DNA from: Novosphingobium sp. FKTRR1
Lineage (GTDB): Bacteria > Pseudomonadota > Alphaproteobacteria > Sphingomonadales > Sphingomonadaceae
NCBI RefSeq assembly: GCF_020404405.1
Contig: NZ_JAIZDA010000016.1
Coordinates: 47,806-111,805 of the forward strand
Length of the DNA: 64,000 bases
Direction of reading: 5' to 3'
A model generated the notes under the pieces. That model worked only from the letters and a program-made list of their open reading frames with translations, was not told the origin of the DNA and searched no databases. A program made the translations under genes and the position numbers. This document shows positions 30,073 to 40,782 of the stretch, piece after piece; position 1 is the first letter of the stretch, and the number at the start of each line of letters is the position of its first letter.

Positions 30073-31746
30073 TCAGATTCCGGCGGTATTGGCGGCCGAG
30101 AGCACCGCGCGGACGCTGGCGGTCGCCACGTCCTCGTCAATGCCCACGCCCCAGACCACGCGGCCATCTGCGGTGACGCACTCGACATAGGCGGCTGCGC
30201 GGGCATCGCTGCCGCCACCCAGCGCGTGTTCGGAATAGTCGCGCACGTCGATGTCGATGCCGAAGCCGTCCTTCAACGTGGCGACAACCGATGAGATCAG
30301 GCCGTTGCCGCGCCCGCTGACGCTGCGCACTTGCCCATCGACCGCGATCTTTCCGGCGAACACGCGGCTGCCATCTGCGGCGCGCACTTCCTCATAATCG
30401 ACCAGTTGGAAGGTCTGCGGCACATCAAGGCGATAGGCCTTGCGGAACACCGCCCAGATATCGGCAGCCTGCAGTTCGCGGCCAAGTTCGTCGGCCAGTT
30501 CCTGCACGTGGCGCGAAAAGTGCGCCTGCATCTTCTTGGGCAGCTTCAGCCCCTGATCCTGTTCGAGCACCCAGGCAAAGCCGCCCTTGCCGCTTTGCGA
30601 GTTCACGCGGATCACCGCTTCATAGCTACGGCCAAGGTCGGCCGGATCGATCGGCAGATAGGGCACCGCCCACAGTTCGTCGTTGCGCTTTTCCTGCGCG
30701 GCAAAGCCCTTCTTGATCGCGTCCTGATGGCTTCCGGAAAAGGCGGTGAAGACCAGCTCGCCGCCATAGGGATGGCGCGGGTGGACCGGCAACTGGTTGC
30801 AGTACTCAACCGTCTGGATCACGTCGTCGATGTCGGAAAAGTCGAGTTCGGGATCGACGCCCTGCGTGTAGAGGTTCAGCCCCACGGTGACGAGGCAGCA
30901 ATTGCCGGTGCGCTCGCCATTGCCGAACAGGCAGCCTTCGACGCGGTCGGCCCCGGCCATCAGCCCCAGTTCGGCCGCCGCCACGCCGGTGCCCCGGTCG
31001 TTGTGGGTGTGCAGCGAGATCACCGCGCGGTCGCGGCCCGGCAGGTTGCGGCAGAAATACTCGATCTGGTCGGCATAGATGTTGGCGGTCGCCGCCTCAA
31101 CCGTTGCGGGCAGGTTGAGGATGATCGGCTTTTCCACGGTCGGCTGCAGCACGTCCATCACCGCCTCGCAGCACGAAATGCTGAAATCGAGTTCGGCGGT
31201 GGAGAAGGTTTCCGGGCTATATTCGAAATGCCAGTCGGTCTGCGGAAAGCGGGCTGCCTGATCGCGCAGGAACGTGGCGCCGCTGCGCGCGATCTCGCGG
31301 ATTTCGGCCTGCTCCATGCCGAACACCACCGTGCGCCACAGCGGCGAGACGGCGTTGTAGACATGGACGATCGCCTGCTTGGCCCCGGCGAGGCTTTCGA
31401 ACGAGGTCTTGATCAGATCTTCGCGCGACTGGGTGAGCACTTGCACGAACACATCGTCGGGGATGCGGTCATTGTCGACCAACCCGCGGATGAAGTCGTA
31501 CTCGGTCGCGCCCGCACTGGGGAAGCCGACCTCGATTTCCTTCAAGCCGACCTTGACCAGCAGGTCGAAGAAGCGCGCCTTTTTCTCGGCGTCCATCGGG
31601 TCGATCAGCGACTGGTTGCCATCGCGCATGTCGGTGGACAACCAGCGCGGTGCCTTGGTGATCGTGCGGTTGGGCCACTGGCGGTCGGCCAGCGGCACTT
31701 GCGGAAACGGGCGGTATTTGACCGAAGGATTCTTGAGCATCGACAT
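30073..31746 (-). CDS. leuA: 2-isopropylmalate synthase (LeuA type 2)
   Basis: The protein has 557 residues from ATG 31746 ([20 protein letters not shown]), exactly the usual length of the type-2 enzyme; ATG 31785 would add 13 residues. [18 protein letters not shown] is the catalytic loop, [14 protein letters not shown] the metal site, and the C-terminal 130 residues form the Leu-binding regulatory domain ([17 protein letters not shown]). It condenses acetyl-CoA with 2-ketoisovalerate. A Leu-rich leader peptide lies upstream at 31,900-31,950. Confidence 0.95.
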   Translation of the reverse strand: MSMLKNPSVKYRPFPQVPLADRQWPNRTITKAPRWLSTDMRDGNQSLIDPMDAEKKARFFDLLVKVGLKEIEVGFPSAGATEYDFIRGLVDNDRIPDDVFVQVLTQSREDLIKTSFESLAGAKQAIVHVYNAVSPLWRTVVFGMEQAEIREIARSGATFLRDQAARFPQTDWHFEYSPETFSTAELDFSISCCEAVMDVLQPTVEKPIILNLPATVEAATANIYADQIEYFCRNLPGRDRAVISLHTHNDRGTGVAAAELGLMAGADRVEGCLFGNGERTGNCCLVTVGLNLYTQGVDPELDFSDIDDVIQTVEYCNQLPVHPRHPYGGELVFTAFSGSHQDAIKKGFAAQEKRNDELWAVPYLPIDPADLGRSYEAVIRVNSQSGKGGFAWVLEQDQGLKLPKKMQAHFSRHVQELADELGRELQAADIWAVFRKAYRLDVPQTFQLVDYEEVRAADGSRVFAGKIAVDGQVRSVSGRGNGLISSVVATLKDGFGIDIDVRDYSEHALGGGSDARAAAYVECVTADGRVVWGVGIDEDVATASVRAVLSAANTAGI

Positions 31747-31859
31747 CGTAAATGCGTCTCTCGCTGCGGAAGGTTGCGTCGGCATGACTGTTGCTGTGAC
31801 TGCGTGACAGGGACAGTTGCGGATCGGCCTTCGATATTTTTAGGACGAAAGCGATTGTT

Positions 31860-31950
31860 CCCCTGGGCGCCGTGCGCGCCGCAGGACCGACGCGTCAGCT
31901 TACGCCCAGGGGCGGATAAGTCGCAGGGTAAGGAGACGATCGAAGCTCAT
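31860..31950 (-). promoter_or_regulatory. leuA leader: Leu-rich leader peptide and stem-loop (attenuator-like)
   Basis: ATG 31950 to TAA 31900 encodes MSFDRLLTLRLIRPWA, with four Leu codons and one Ile codon within seven. The final codons and stop lie in one arm of a 10-bp inverted repeat, CCCCTGGGCG (31,912-31,903, minus strand) pairing with CGCCCAGGGG (31,869-31,860). This is the layout of ribosome-mediated attenuation by leucyl-tRNA. A U-tract after the hairpin is missing, so how it would terminate is unclear. The rest of the 305-bp gap to 32,051 holds divergent promoters only. Confidence 0.65.
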
Positions 31951-32051
31951 GACTTTGCCTATGGTCAATCGCGGCGGGCTTGTCCAGAATGAATGGCAAG
32001 ATCGAAGCGCTGCCGCAACAAGGCGCGCCATTCAAATCCGTGGGAGTTGCG

Positions 32052-33191
32052 ATGACCGAGACCGTCGAACCGTTCACCTGGCATGTCGCGCAAGACGCCA
32101 TCGATGATCTGCACCGCCGGATCGATGCCACCCGCTGGCCCGAGCGCGAAACAGTCGACGACTGGTCGCAAGGGGTGCCGCTCGATGCCTTGCGCGATTT
32201 TGTCGACCACTGGCGCAACCACTACGACTGGCGTTCGACCGAGGCCTGGATCAACGCGCAGGGGCTTTCGACCACGACCATCGACGGAGTGGACATCCGC
32301 TTCCTCCATGTCCGCTCGGCGCACGAGAATGCACGGCCCTTGCTGCTGACCCATGGCTGGCCGGGTTCGATCCTTGAATTTCGCGCGGCTATACCCCGGC
32401 TGGTCGATCCCGAAGCGCATGGCGGAACCGCCGCCGATGCCTTCCACGTCGTGATCCCCTCGCTGCCGGGCTATGGCCTGTCGGGCAAGCCGACCCGTCA
32501 CGGCTGGAAGGTCGAGAAGATCGCGCAAGCCTGGGGCGTGCTGATGGCGCGGCTGGGCTATGCCAAGTGGTACGCGCAAGGCGGCGACTGGGGCGCGGCG
32601 GTGACCACGCAGATCGGCCGCCAGAACGTGGCGGGATGCGCCGGCATCCACCTCAACATGCCGATCGCGCGGCCCTTGCCCGAGGATCTGGCCGCGCCGG
32701 GCCCCGATGAGCTGAAGGCACTGGCGGCATTGCAGCACTATCAGGAATGGGACGCGGGCTATTCCAAGCAGCAACAGACGCGGCCGCAGACCATCGGCTA
32801 TTCGCTGGTCGATTCGCCGGTCGGTCTGGCGGGCTGGATCTATGAAAAGATGTGGGCGTGGACCGACAATCAGGGGCGGGCGGAAGACGCGCTCAGCCGC
32901 GATTCGATGTGTGACAACCTGATGCTCTATTGGCTGACCGCTGCCGGTGCCTCGTCAGCCCGGCTCTATTGGGAAAGCTTTGCCAGCTTCGCTCCGGCCG
33001 AGATCACGATGCCGGTCGGGGCGAGTGTGTTTCCCAAGGAAATCCTGCCCGCGCCGCGCAAGTGGGCCGAGCGCCATTACACAAAGTTGGTGCATTGGGG
33101 CGTGCTGGACAAGGGCGGTCACTTCGCCGCGTGGGAACAGCCCGAGGTGTTCGTGAACGAACTGCGCAAGACTTTTGCCGCGATGGATTGA
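32052..33191 (+). CDS. Epoxide hydrolase, microsomal type
   Basis: The protein has 379 residues from ATG 32052 (MTETVEPFTWHVAQDAIDDL); longer starts are possible. The N-terminal EHN domain (residues 5-110) covers an alpha/beta-hydrolase fold with oxyanion HGWPGS, nucleophile Asp in GGDWGAAV and the catalytic His in GGHFAAWEQPE. It converts epoxides to diols. It is divergent from leuA and lacks a signal peptide. Confidence 0.88.
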   Translation: MTETVEPFTWHVAQDAIDDLHRRIDATRWPERETVDDWSQGVPLDALRDFVDHWRNHYDWRSTEAWINAQGLSTTTIDGVDIRFLHVRSAHENARPLLLTHGWPGSILEFRAAIPRLVDPEAHGGTAADAFHVVIPSLPGYGLSGKPTRHGWKVEKIAQAWGVLMARLGYAKWYAQGGDWGAAVTTQIGRQNVAGCAGIHLNMPIARPLPEDLAAPGPDELKALAALQHYQEWDAGYSKQQQTRPQTIGYSLVDSPVGLAGWIYEKMWAWTDNQGRAEDALSRDSMCDNLMLYWLTAAGASSARLYWESFASFAPAEITMPVGASVFPKEILPAPRKWAERHYTKLVHWGVLDKGGHFAAWEQPEVFVNELRKTFAAMD

Positions 33192-33241
33192 TTCGCGGGA
33201 GTGTGGCGGGCCGGGAACGCTGTCCGGCCCGCCATGCACCA

Positions 33242-33910
33242 TCAGGCCTTCTTCTCAAAGGCAATCGAGATCGACAGGTGCACCTCGTCAGCCACCACCG
33301 GCACATATGTGCCAAGGTTGAATTCGCTGCGCTTGATCGAGGCGGTGCCGTGGAAGCCCACGGTGGCAACCTTCTTCATCGGGTTGATGCCAGCACCGAC
33401 AAAGGTGGCGTCGACCGTGACCGGCTTGGTCACGCCGTTGAGCGTGAGGTTGCCGGTGATCTTGGCGCTGACGCCATCGGCATTGACCGCAACGCCGGTC
33501 GATTCGAACGTGGCGTCAGCCGGGGCGGCGCCGAAGAAATCGGCCTTGCCGCCAGCAGGGGCCGCTTTGAGCAAGTGCGCGGTCAGGCCGGCATCGGCTG
33601 CAAAGATCTTGGAAACCGGGATCACGATGGACACCTTCGACGCCGCCAGATTGGCCGGATCGATCACCAGCGTGCCGGTTTCGCCACCGATCAGGCCGAG
33701 CGTGTCGTTGAAGCCCATGTGGCTGAGTCCCCAGCCGATCTGGGCGTGGCCGGCATCGACGGCATAAGTGCCTGCAACGACGGCGGCCTTGTCGGCCTGA
33801 CCCGGCTGACCCGGCGAGCCTGCGATGGTGGGAACGGTGGCCACGGCCGTCAGGGTGGCAGCGGCGGCGAGGGCAAGCGACAGCTTCAGCGTGCGCGAGA
33901 ATCGGGTCAT
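33242..33910 (-). CDS. YceI-family periplasmic lipid-binding protein
   Basis: The protein has 222 residues from ATG 33910. The signal peptide is MTRFSRTLKLSLALAAAATL with cleavage near TVATVPTIAG. The mature part has the YceI pattern: AGTYAVDAGHAQIGWGLSHM, then a beta-barrel with LTLNGVTKPVTVDATFVGAG and GFHGTASIKRSEFNL. Such lipocalin-like barrels bind isoprenoid lipids such as ubiquinone precursors. It stands alone, separated from ilvC by a terminator. Confidence 0.9.
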   Translation of the reverse strand: MTRFSRTLKLSLALAAAATLTAVATVPTIAGSPGQPGQADKAAVVAGTYAVDAGHAQIGWGLSHMGFNDTLGLIGGETGTLVIDPANLAASKVSIVIPVSKIFAADAGLTAHLLKAAPAGGKADFFGAAPADATFESTGVAVNADGVSAKITGNLTLNGVTKPVTVDATFVGAGINPMKKVATVGFHGTASIKRSEFNLGTYVPVVADEVHLSISIAFEKKA

Positions 33911-34049
33911 GGGATCAGGCCTCCTGGGGACGTTGTTGTCCTGGTGCGGCTTGAGCCTACCGGAGCGCGCGATGAGTGCCAATCGGGAACATCTGATACA
34001 TATTGTTCGATAAACTTGAACGAAGGATCGCCGTTCATGCCGCCCATGC

Positions 34050-34086
34050 AAAAGCCCGCCCGGTCGCCTGACCGGACGGGCCTTTG
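34050..34086 (-). terminator. Terminator of ilvC
   Basis: On the minus strand the hairpin GGCCCGTCCGGTCAGGCGAC and its pairing arm are followed by TTTTGC. It lies 42 bp after the ilvC stop and before the YceI gene start region. Confidence 0.8.
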
Positions 34087-34127
34087 CATGGGCGAAGGGC
34101 AGGGTCGCGCTGGCCCGCCCGATGCGC

Positions 34128-35275
<1,148 letters not shown>

Positions 35276-35325
35276 ACGGGGTGTGTGGTGGTTCGGTTGC
35301 TGTCTGGTCTTGAATTTCCGTGATG

Positions 35326-35847
35326 TCAGGCCTCTTCGGCTCCCCGGATCATGCCGACGATGCCGGTGCGGCCGACTTCGACCAGCCCCAGTTGCTTCAT
35401 CAGCGCGACGAAGGTGTCGATCTTTTCGGGCGCCCCGGTCAGTTCGAAGATGAAGCTGCCGGTGGTGGTGTCGACCGGCCGGGCGCGAAAGATTTCGGCC
35501 ACGCGCAGCGCCTCGACCCGCGCATCGCCGGTTCCTGCCACCTTCACCAGCGCCAGTTCGCGCTGCACGTAAGGGCCGACTTCGGTCAGGTCGATGACCT
35601 TGTGCACCGGCACCAGCCGTTCAAGCTGGGCGCGGATCTGGTCGATGATCGAGGGCGGGCCGTGCGTCACGATGGTGATGCGGCTGACATCGTGGCCATC
35701 GGTGATGTCGGCCACGGTCAGGCTGTCGATGTTGTAGCCGCGCGCGGTGAACAGCCCGGCGATCTTGGCCAGAATGCCGGCCTCGTTGTCGACGGTGATG
35801 GTCAGGACGTGGCGTTCCTGCAGCTCGTCAAGGGTGTCGATGGTCAT
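35326..35847 (-). CDS. ilvN: Acetolactate synthase small (regulatory) subunit
   Basis: The protein has 173 residues from ATG 35847 (MTIDTLDELQERHVLTITVD). The N-terminal ACT domain (LTITVDNEAGILAKIAGLFT, then YNIDSLTVADITD) binds valine for feedback inhibition; the C-terminal domain fits the IlvH type. It starts 11 bp after ilvB ends, so the two are co-transcribed. Confidence 0.95.
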   Translation of the reverse strand: MTIDTLDELQERHVLTITVDNEAGILAKIAGLFTARGYNIDSLTVADITDGHDVSRITIVTHGPPSIIDQIRAQLERLVPVHKVIDLTEVGPYVQRELALVKVAGTGDARVEALRVAEIFRARPVDTTTGSFIFELTGAPEKIDTFVALMKQLGLVEVGRTGIVGMIRGAEEA

Positions 35848-35858
35848 CGTGTGCCTCC

Positions 35859-37607
35859 TCAGACCAGCGCGCGCGCTTCGTCGTCGACGATCGAGGTGAC
35901 CTCGTCGCCGTACAGGATCATGTCGGTATGCGCCGCGCCGCTGGGGATCATCGGGAAGCAGTTGGCTTCCTTGGCCACCAGACAATCGACGAACACCGGG
36001 CCGGGGTGGTCGATCATCGCTTGAATCCCGGCGTCGAGCTGGCTTTCATCCTCGATGCGGATGCCCTTCCAGCCATAGGCTTCGGCCAGCTTGACGAAGT
36101 CGGGCAGGCTGTCTGAGTACGAGTTGGAATAGCGGCTTTCGTACGTCAGTTCCTGCCACTGGCGGACCATGCCCATCCATTCGTTGTTGAGCACGAACAC
36201 CTTGACCGGCAGGCGGTATTGCGTGGCGGTGCCCAGTTCCTGAATGTTCATCTGGATCGAGGCATCGCCCGCGATGTCGATGACCAGCGCATCGGGGAAC
36301 CCGGCTTGCGCACCGATCGCGGCGGGCAGGCCATAGCCCATCGTGCCAAGCCCGCCCGAGGTCAGCCACTTGTTCGGCTTCATGAAGTGAAAGTACTGCG
36401 CCGCCCACATCTGGTGCTGGCCGACTTCGGTGGTGATGATCGGATCGCGCGCACGGGTCAGCTCATACAGCCGCTCGATCGCGTACTGCGGCATGATGTC
36501 CTTGCTGCGACGCGGATAGCTCAGGCTCTTGCGCGCGCGCCAACCGTCGATCCGGGCGAACCAGCCGGTCAGATCCTGCGCGCCATGGCCCGCTTCCAAC
36601 CAGCCCGAGATGATCTGGCCCAGCACCGTGGCGCAATCGCCGATGATCGGCAGATCGACGCGCACGGTCTTGTTGATCGAGGCGCGGTCGATGTCGATGT
36701 GGATCTTCTTGGCGTTGGGCGCAAAGGCATCGAGCCGCCCGGTGACGCGGTCGTCAAAGCGCGCGCCGACCGCGATGATCAGATCGGCCTGATTCATCGT
36801 CAGGTTGGCTTCATAAGTGCCGTGCATGCCCAGCATGCCCAGCCACGCCGGATGATCCGCCGGGAAGGCGCCCAGACCCATCAGCGTCGATGTGACCGGC
36901 GCACCGGTCAGCCGCTGCAACTCGTTGAGCAGGCGCGTCGCCTCTGGGCCCGAATTGATCACGCCGCCACCGGTATAGAACACCGGCGCCTTGGCGTTGG
37001 CGATCAGTTCGACGGCTTGCGCGATCTCGCTCGCCCCGCCGATGGTCTGCGGGGTATAGCGGTTGCGCTGACCTTCCTTGCGCGGACGCGGCGCGCTGCG
37101 GGCGATCTGCACGTCCTTGGGAATGTCGATGACAACCGGGCCGGGGCGGCCTTCGGTGGCGATGCGGAACGCCTCGTCGATGGTGGCGGCAAGGTCGGCG
37201 GCGTCCTTCACCAGGTAATTGTGCTTGGTGCAGTGGCGCGTGATGCCGACGGTGTCGCATTCCTGGAACGCGTCCGATCCGATCAACGCGGTAGGAACCT
37301 GTCCGGTGATGACGACCAGCGGGATCGAATCCATCCACGCATCGGCGATGCCGGTGACCGCATTGGTCGCGCCCGGACCGCTGGTGACCAGCACGACGCC
37401 GGGTTTGCCGGTGGCGCGGGCATAGCCCTCGGCCGCATGGGCCGCGCCGGCTTCATGCCGGACAAGGATGTGGCGGATGCGCTCATCGCCGAACAAAGCG
37501 TCATAGATCGGCAGTACCGCGCCGCCGGGATAGCCGAACACGAATTCGACGCCCTTGGCGATCAGGCTTTCGACCAATATTTCGGCGCCGCTGCGCTCTG
37601 CTTTCAC
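35859..37607 (-). CDS. ilvB: Acetolactate synthase large subunit
   Basis: The protein has 582 residues from GTG 37607, with AAGGA 8 bp before; the ORF upstream is non-coding leader. Thiamine-diphosphate enzyme motifs are present: [15 protein letters not shown], catalytic Glu in [14 protein letters not shown], and [20 protein letters not shown] with the [11 protein letters not shown] metal site. It condenses pyruvate or pyruvate with 2-ketobutyrate. Confidence 0.95.
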   Translation of the reverse strand: MKAERSGAEILVESLIAKGVEFVFGYPGGAVLPIYDALFGDERIRHILVRHEAGAAHAAEGYARATGKPGVVLVTSGPGATNAVTGIADAWMDSIPLVVITGQVPTALIGSDAFQECDTVGITRHCTKHNYLVKDAADLAATIDEAFRIATEGRPGPVVIDIPKDVQIARSAPRPRKEGQRNRYTPQTIGGASEIAQAVELIANAKAPVFYTGGGVINSGPEATRLLNELQRLTGAPVTSTLMGLGAFPADHPAWLGMLGMHGTYEANLTMNQADLIIAVGARFDDRVTGRLDAFAPNAKKIHIDIDRASINKTVRVDLPIIGDCATVLGQIISGWLEAGHGAQDLTGWFARIDGWRARKSLSYPRRSKDIMPQYAIERLYELTRARDPIITTEVGQHQMWAAQYFHFMKPNKWLTSGGLGTMGYGLPAAIGAQAGFPDALVIDIAGDASIQMNIQELGTATQYRLPVKVFVLNNEWMGMVRQWQELTYESRYSNSYSDSLPDFVKLAEAYGWKGIRIEDESQLDAGIQAMIDHPGPVFVDCLVAKEANCFPMIPSGAAHTDMILYGDEVTSIVDDEARALV

Positions 37608-37750
37608 GACTAGCGTCCTTGATTGTGCTGGCAGCGCCGATAGCCCCGCCTGTGCACGAGAAAAACAAAAAAAGCCCGTTCGCAGCGCGCAGAACGCGGC
37701 GACAAGGCGAAAACCATCAATATTTCCGGCGGAATGACCGCTGGACCGGT

Positions 37751-37791
37751 AAAAAATTATCGGCCCGGCGCAGTGGTTGCTGCGCCGGGCC
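37751..37791 (-). terminator. Strong hairpin with U-tract in the ilvB leader
   Basis: On the minus strand GGCCCGGCGCAG, loop CAACCA, CTGCGCCGGGCC, then GATAATTTTTT. It can end the miaA transcript, but a promoter-like TTGACA-17 bp-TAGCAA (37,882-37,854) lies between miaA and the hairpin. Transcripts from it would meet the hairpin before ilvB, as in an attenuator. Confidence 0.7.
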
Positions 37792-37853
37792 GTCTCTCCC
37801 TTTCCGGGCATCGGGCAATCCGCAAGAAACGGAATGACCGACAATTGACGGCG

Positions 37854-37882
37854 TTGCTACGTGACATAATCGCTCATGTCAA
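37854..37882 (-). promoter_or_regulatory. Candidate promoter of ilvBN
   Basis: TTGACA (37,882-37,877) and TAGCAA (37,859-37,854) are 17 bp apart on the minus strand. It lies just after the miaA stop and 247 bp before the ilvB start codon. Confidence 0.45.
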
Positions 37883-37886
37883 CTTG

Positions 37887-38813
37887 CTAAACTTGAAATA
37901 ACATTGCTATCTTTTCGCTGTCAATGGAATTTTCGTACGTGACGCGCGGCCAGGCGGCCGGCGGCTGGTGCCGCAACCAGGTGTATTGGCGTTTGGCATA
38001 GCGCCGGGTCGCCTGCTGGCCCGCCGCTTGCGAATCGGCCTCGTTCGCCCGGCCTTGCAGAAAGTCGCGGATTTCGGGGACGCCGATGGCGCGCATCACC
38101 GGCAAATCGGGGTCAAGTTCCCGGTCCAGCAGCGCGCGTACTTCGGCGCAGGCGCCGTTCTGCCACATCAGCGCAAAGCGGCGGTCGCAGCGTTCATAAA
38201 GCCAGTCACGGTCGGGCATCAGGATGGCCGCGTGCAGATCGATCGCATCGCCGATCCCGCCACTCAACTGCCTCTGCCATGCCGCCAGCGGCTGTCCCGT
38301 CGACCGCACGACCTCCAGCGCGCGGGCGATGCGCGCTGAATCGGTCCACGCAAGCCTGGCGCCGCGCGCGGGGTCTTCGATCAGCAACGCGCGATAGGCC
38401 TCGTCCACGGGCAGCGCGCGGACGGCGGCGCGGATGGCAGGGTCTATCGGCGGAACGGGCGCGATGCCGTCGAGCAGTGTGCGGATATAGAGCCCGGTGC
38501 CGCCGACGAGGATCGGCAGCGCACCTGTGGCATGGGCGGCGGCGACCTCGGCCTTTGCCGCTGCAGCCCAATCCGCGGCCGAACAGGCTTGCGCGCCGTC
38601 CCACGTACCGAACAGCCGATGCGGCACGCCCTGCATCTCGGCCGCGTCTGGGCGTGCCGATAGCACCGCCAGATCGGCATAGACTTGCGCGCTGTCAGCA
38701 TTGATCACGACAGCGTCCTGTCCGCGCGCGCGGACCATCAGCGCAAGGCGCACGGCAAGATCGCTCTTGCCGCTGGCGGTCGGCCCTGCGATGAGCGCGA
38801 CCTTCGGTTTCAT
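37887..38813 (-). CDS. miaA: tRNA dimethylallyltransferase
   Basis: The protein has 308 residues from ATG 38813 ([20 protein letters not shown]), with the P-loop [17 protein letters not shown] and the [14 protein letters not shown] segment. It adds the isopentenyl group to A37 of tRNAs reading UNN codons. ATG 38837 is an alternative start. Its start codon abuts the divergent serB start. The C-terminus is typical ([14 protein letters not shown]). Confidence 0.95.
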   Translation of the reverse strand: MKPKVALIAGPTASGKSDLAVRLALMVRARGQDAVVINADSAQVYADLAVLSARPDAAEMQGVPHRLFGTWDGAQACSAADWAAAAKAEVAAAHATGALPILVGGTGLYIRTLLDGIAPVPPIDPAIRAAVRALPVDEAYRALLIEDPARGARLAWTDSARIARALEVVRSTGQPLAAWQRQLSGGIGDAIDLHAAILMPDRDWLYERCDRRFALMWQNGACAEVRALLDRELDPDLPVMRAIGVPEIRDFLQGRANEADSQAAGQQATRRYAKRQYTWLRHQPPAAWPRVTYENSIDSEKIAMLFQV

Positions 38814-38820
38814 GACAAGG

Positions 38821-39714
38821 ATGTTCTCGGTGCTCATTGCCCGGCTGATAGCAGACCCCGACACGCTTGGAGACAATCTTGCTCTTGCGATGGAGCGGAT
38901 CGAGGAGGCGGGCGGCGAGGTCGCCGGGGCGGGCATGCTCGACACCAACGACGATGTGCTCGAACTCGAACTGACCGAGGGCGATCCGGCACTGGTACGC
39001 GCCATTCTGGACGAACTGTTCCCCGATGCCGATCTGCTGCTGACCGACCAGCCCGTTACCGTGCCGCATTTGTTCGTTTCCGACATGGATTCGACCATGA
39101 TCGGGCAGGAATGCATCGATGAACTGGCCGACTTTGCTGGGTTGAAGGCGCGGATTGCCGCGATCACCGAACGCGCGATGCAAGGTGAACTCGATTTCGA
39201 GGCCGCCTTGCGCGAGCGCGTCGGGCTGCTCGCCGACGTGCCCGAGGCTACGATCGCACAGTGCCTGGATGAGCGCATCCGCCCGATGGACGGCGCGCGC
39301 ACGCTTGTCGCCACGCTGAAGGCGCACGGCTGCCATACCGTGCTGGTAACCGGCGGTTTCCATGCTTTTGCCGATCCGGTGGCGGAACAATTGGGATTCG
39401 CCCGTGTCGTGGGCAACCGGCTCGAAGTCGCCGAAGGCCGTTTGACCGGCAGCCTTGACGGTCCCATCGTCGACGGCTCGGTCAAGCTGCAGGTACTGCA
39501 GGACGAGGCCGCAAGGCTTGGCGAAGGGGCCATCAGCCTTGCCACGGGCGACGGTGCCAACGACATTCCGATGATCGCTGCGGCCACATATGGCGTGGCG
39601 TTCCGCGCCAAGCCACGCGCCCGCGATGCTGCCAACGGCCGCATCGACCGGGGCGACCTGACTGCCGTGCTGGCGCTGCTGGGCATCGCGCGCGAACGAT
39701 GGGTCATTGCCTGA
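38821..39714 (+). CDS. serB: Phosphoserine phosphatase
   Basis: The protein has 297 residues from ATG 38821 ([20 protein letters not shown]); ATG 38812 and GTG 38830 are alternatives. The C-terminal HAD domain shows the nucleophile [19 protein letters not shown] and [10 protein letters not shown]. The N-terminal 80 residues are ACT-like. It releases serine from phosphoserine. Starts of serB and miaA lie within 10 bp of each other on opposite strands. Confidence 0.93.
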   Translation: MFSVLIARLIADPDTLGDNLALAMERIEEAGGEVAGAGMLDTNDDVLELELTEGDPALVRAILDELFPDADLLLTDQPVTVPHLFVSDMDSTMIGQECIDELADFAGLKARIAAITERAMQGELDFEAALRERVGLLADVPEATIAQCLDERIRPMDGARTLVATLKAHGCHTVLVTGGFHAFADPVAEQLGFARVVGNRLEVAEGRLTGSLDGPIVDGSVKLQVLQDEAARLGEGAISLATGDGANDIPMIAAATYGVAFRAKPRARDAANGRIDRGDLTAVLALLGIARERWVIA

Positions 39715-39745
39715 CAAGGCTGCCGCGCACGGACACGGCCACAGG

Positions 39746-39774
39746 TTGACGTTAAACTGACATCAATGTTAGTA
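39746..39774 (+). promoter_or_regulatory. Operator-like repeat over the coq4 promoter
   Basis: TTGACGT-TAAACTG-ACATCAA (39,746-39,766) is a near-perfect inverted repeat (one mismatch), whose left arm doubles as a -35 hexamer (TTGACG), with TTAGTA 17 bp downstream. A dimeric regulator bound here would block RNA polymerase. Confidence 0.5.
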
Positions 39775-39811
39775 GTGCTTCATCTCTGGGAGAGATGAAA
39801 AGGCGAATCGC

Positions 39812-40648
39812 ATGAACGCGTTGAATGGAAATATCCAAGCCGACTTGCCGCTTTACGATGAACGTCGCCCGGTGCTGAACTGGCGCCCGCGCAAGGCACT
39901 CAGGCATTTCCGACAGTTGCTCAAGGACAAGGAGCGGACCGAGGAGGTGTTCCACATCTTTGAGGCGCTGCCATGGAAGGGCATGCGCCCGGCTGGCGTC
40001 AAGTTCCTGTCCAGCGCGAAGGGGCAGGCGATTCGGTCGGCCGAACCCTATCTGCCGCCGATGCTCGACGATCATGCCGCGCTGCGCCGCATGCCGGCCG
40101 GGTCACTGGCGCACGCCTATTGCGACTTCATGGAACGCGAAGGGCTGAGCGCGCAAGGTCTGGTCGATGAATTCGCGCTGTTCGCGGCGACCAAGCCCAA
40201 GTTTCACGACCAGTTCGAATGGTACATGAACCGCGCCCGCGACACGCACGACATGCTCCACGTGCTGACCGGCTATGGCCGCGATGCGCTGGGCGAGGCT
40301 TGCGTGCTTGCGTTTACCTATGGCCAGCAGCCAAGCCCGGCGCACTTGTTCATCGGCTATATGGCCGGTCTGAACATGCGCAAGACGGTGCCGAGCAAGG
40401 CGCCGGTACTGCATGCGATTCGCGAGGGTCAAAAGCTGGGCAAGGCGTGCCCGCGCATCATCGAGACGGCGCTGTTCGACCTGCTGCCTCTGCCGCTGGA
40501 CGAAGTGCGCCGCCGCCTGAACATCACGCCCGCACGCTATTACAAGCAGTGCCATGCGGAATGGAAAGCCTTGGGCGTCGACCCCTATGACCTGCTGGGC
40601 AAGAACCTGCCCGCGGCAGGTGTGGAGCAATTGGCCGCAGCGGCCTGA
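39812..40648 (+). CDS. COQ4-family ubiquinone biosynthesis protein
   Basis: The protein has 278 residues. RDTHDMLHVLTGYG has H146, D147, H150 and E162 of the HDxxHx11E metal site that defines COQ4. COQ4 supports ubiquinone synthesis and was linked to C1 decarboxylation in other organisms. In alphaproteobacteria the gene is found apart from other ubi genes. A GAGAG-type site precedes the ATG. Confidence 0.88.
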   Translation: MNALNGNIQADLPLYDERRPVLNWRPRKALRHFRQLLKDKERTEEVFHIFEALPWKGMRPAGVKFLSSAKGQAIRSAEPYLPPMLDDHAALRRMPAGSLAHAYCDFMEREGLSAQGLVDEFALFAATKPKFHDQFEWYMNRARDTHDMLHVLTGYGRDALGEACVLAFTYGQQPSPAHLFIGYMAGLNMRKTVPSKAPVLHAIREGQKLGKACPRIIETALFDLLPLPLDEVRRRLNITPARYYKQCHAEWKALGVDPYDLLGKNLPAAGVEQLAAAA

Positions 40649-40671
40649 GCGTTCCTTGACTACTTTTTAGA

Positions 40672-40706
40672 CGGGGCGCGCGGCTTATTGCTGCGCGCCC
40701 CGTTCA
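40672..40706. terminator. Terminator between coq4 and purL
   Basis: CGGGGCGCGC(G)...GCGCGCCCCG forms a hairpin with loop around GGCTTATTGCT, followed by TTCATTTT on the plus strand. It ends coq4, and probably also purL, which converges on it. Confidence 0.75.
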
Positions 40707-40782
40707 TTTTGTGTCCGCCATTTCGTGTCCGCAGGGCAGGTCGGGCGGGGCAGGTCGCGTTACCGCCAGACCCGATAAAGAC

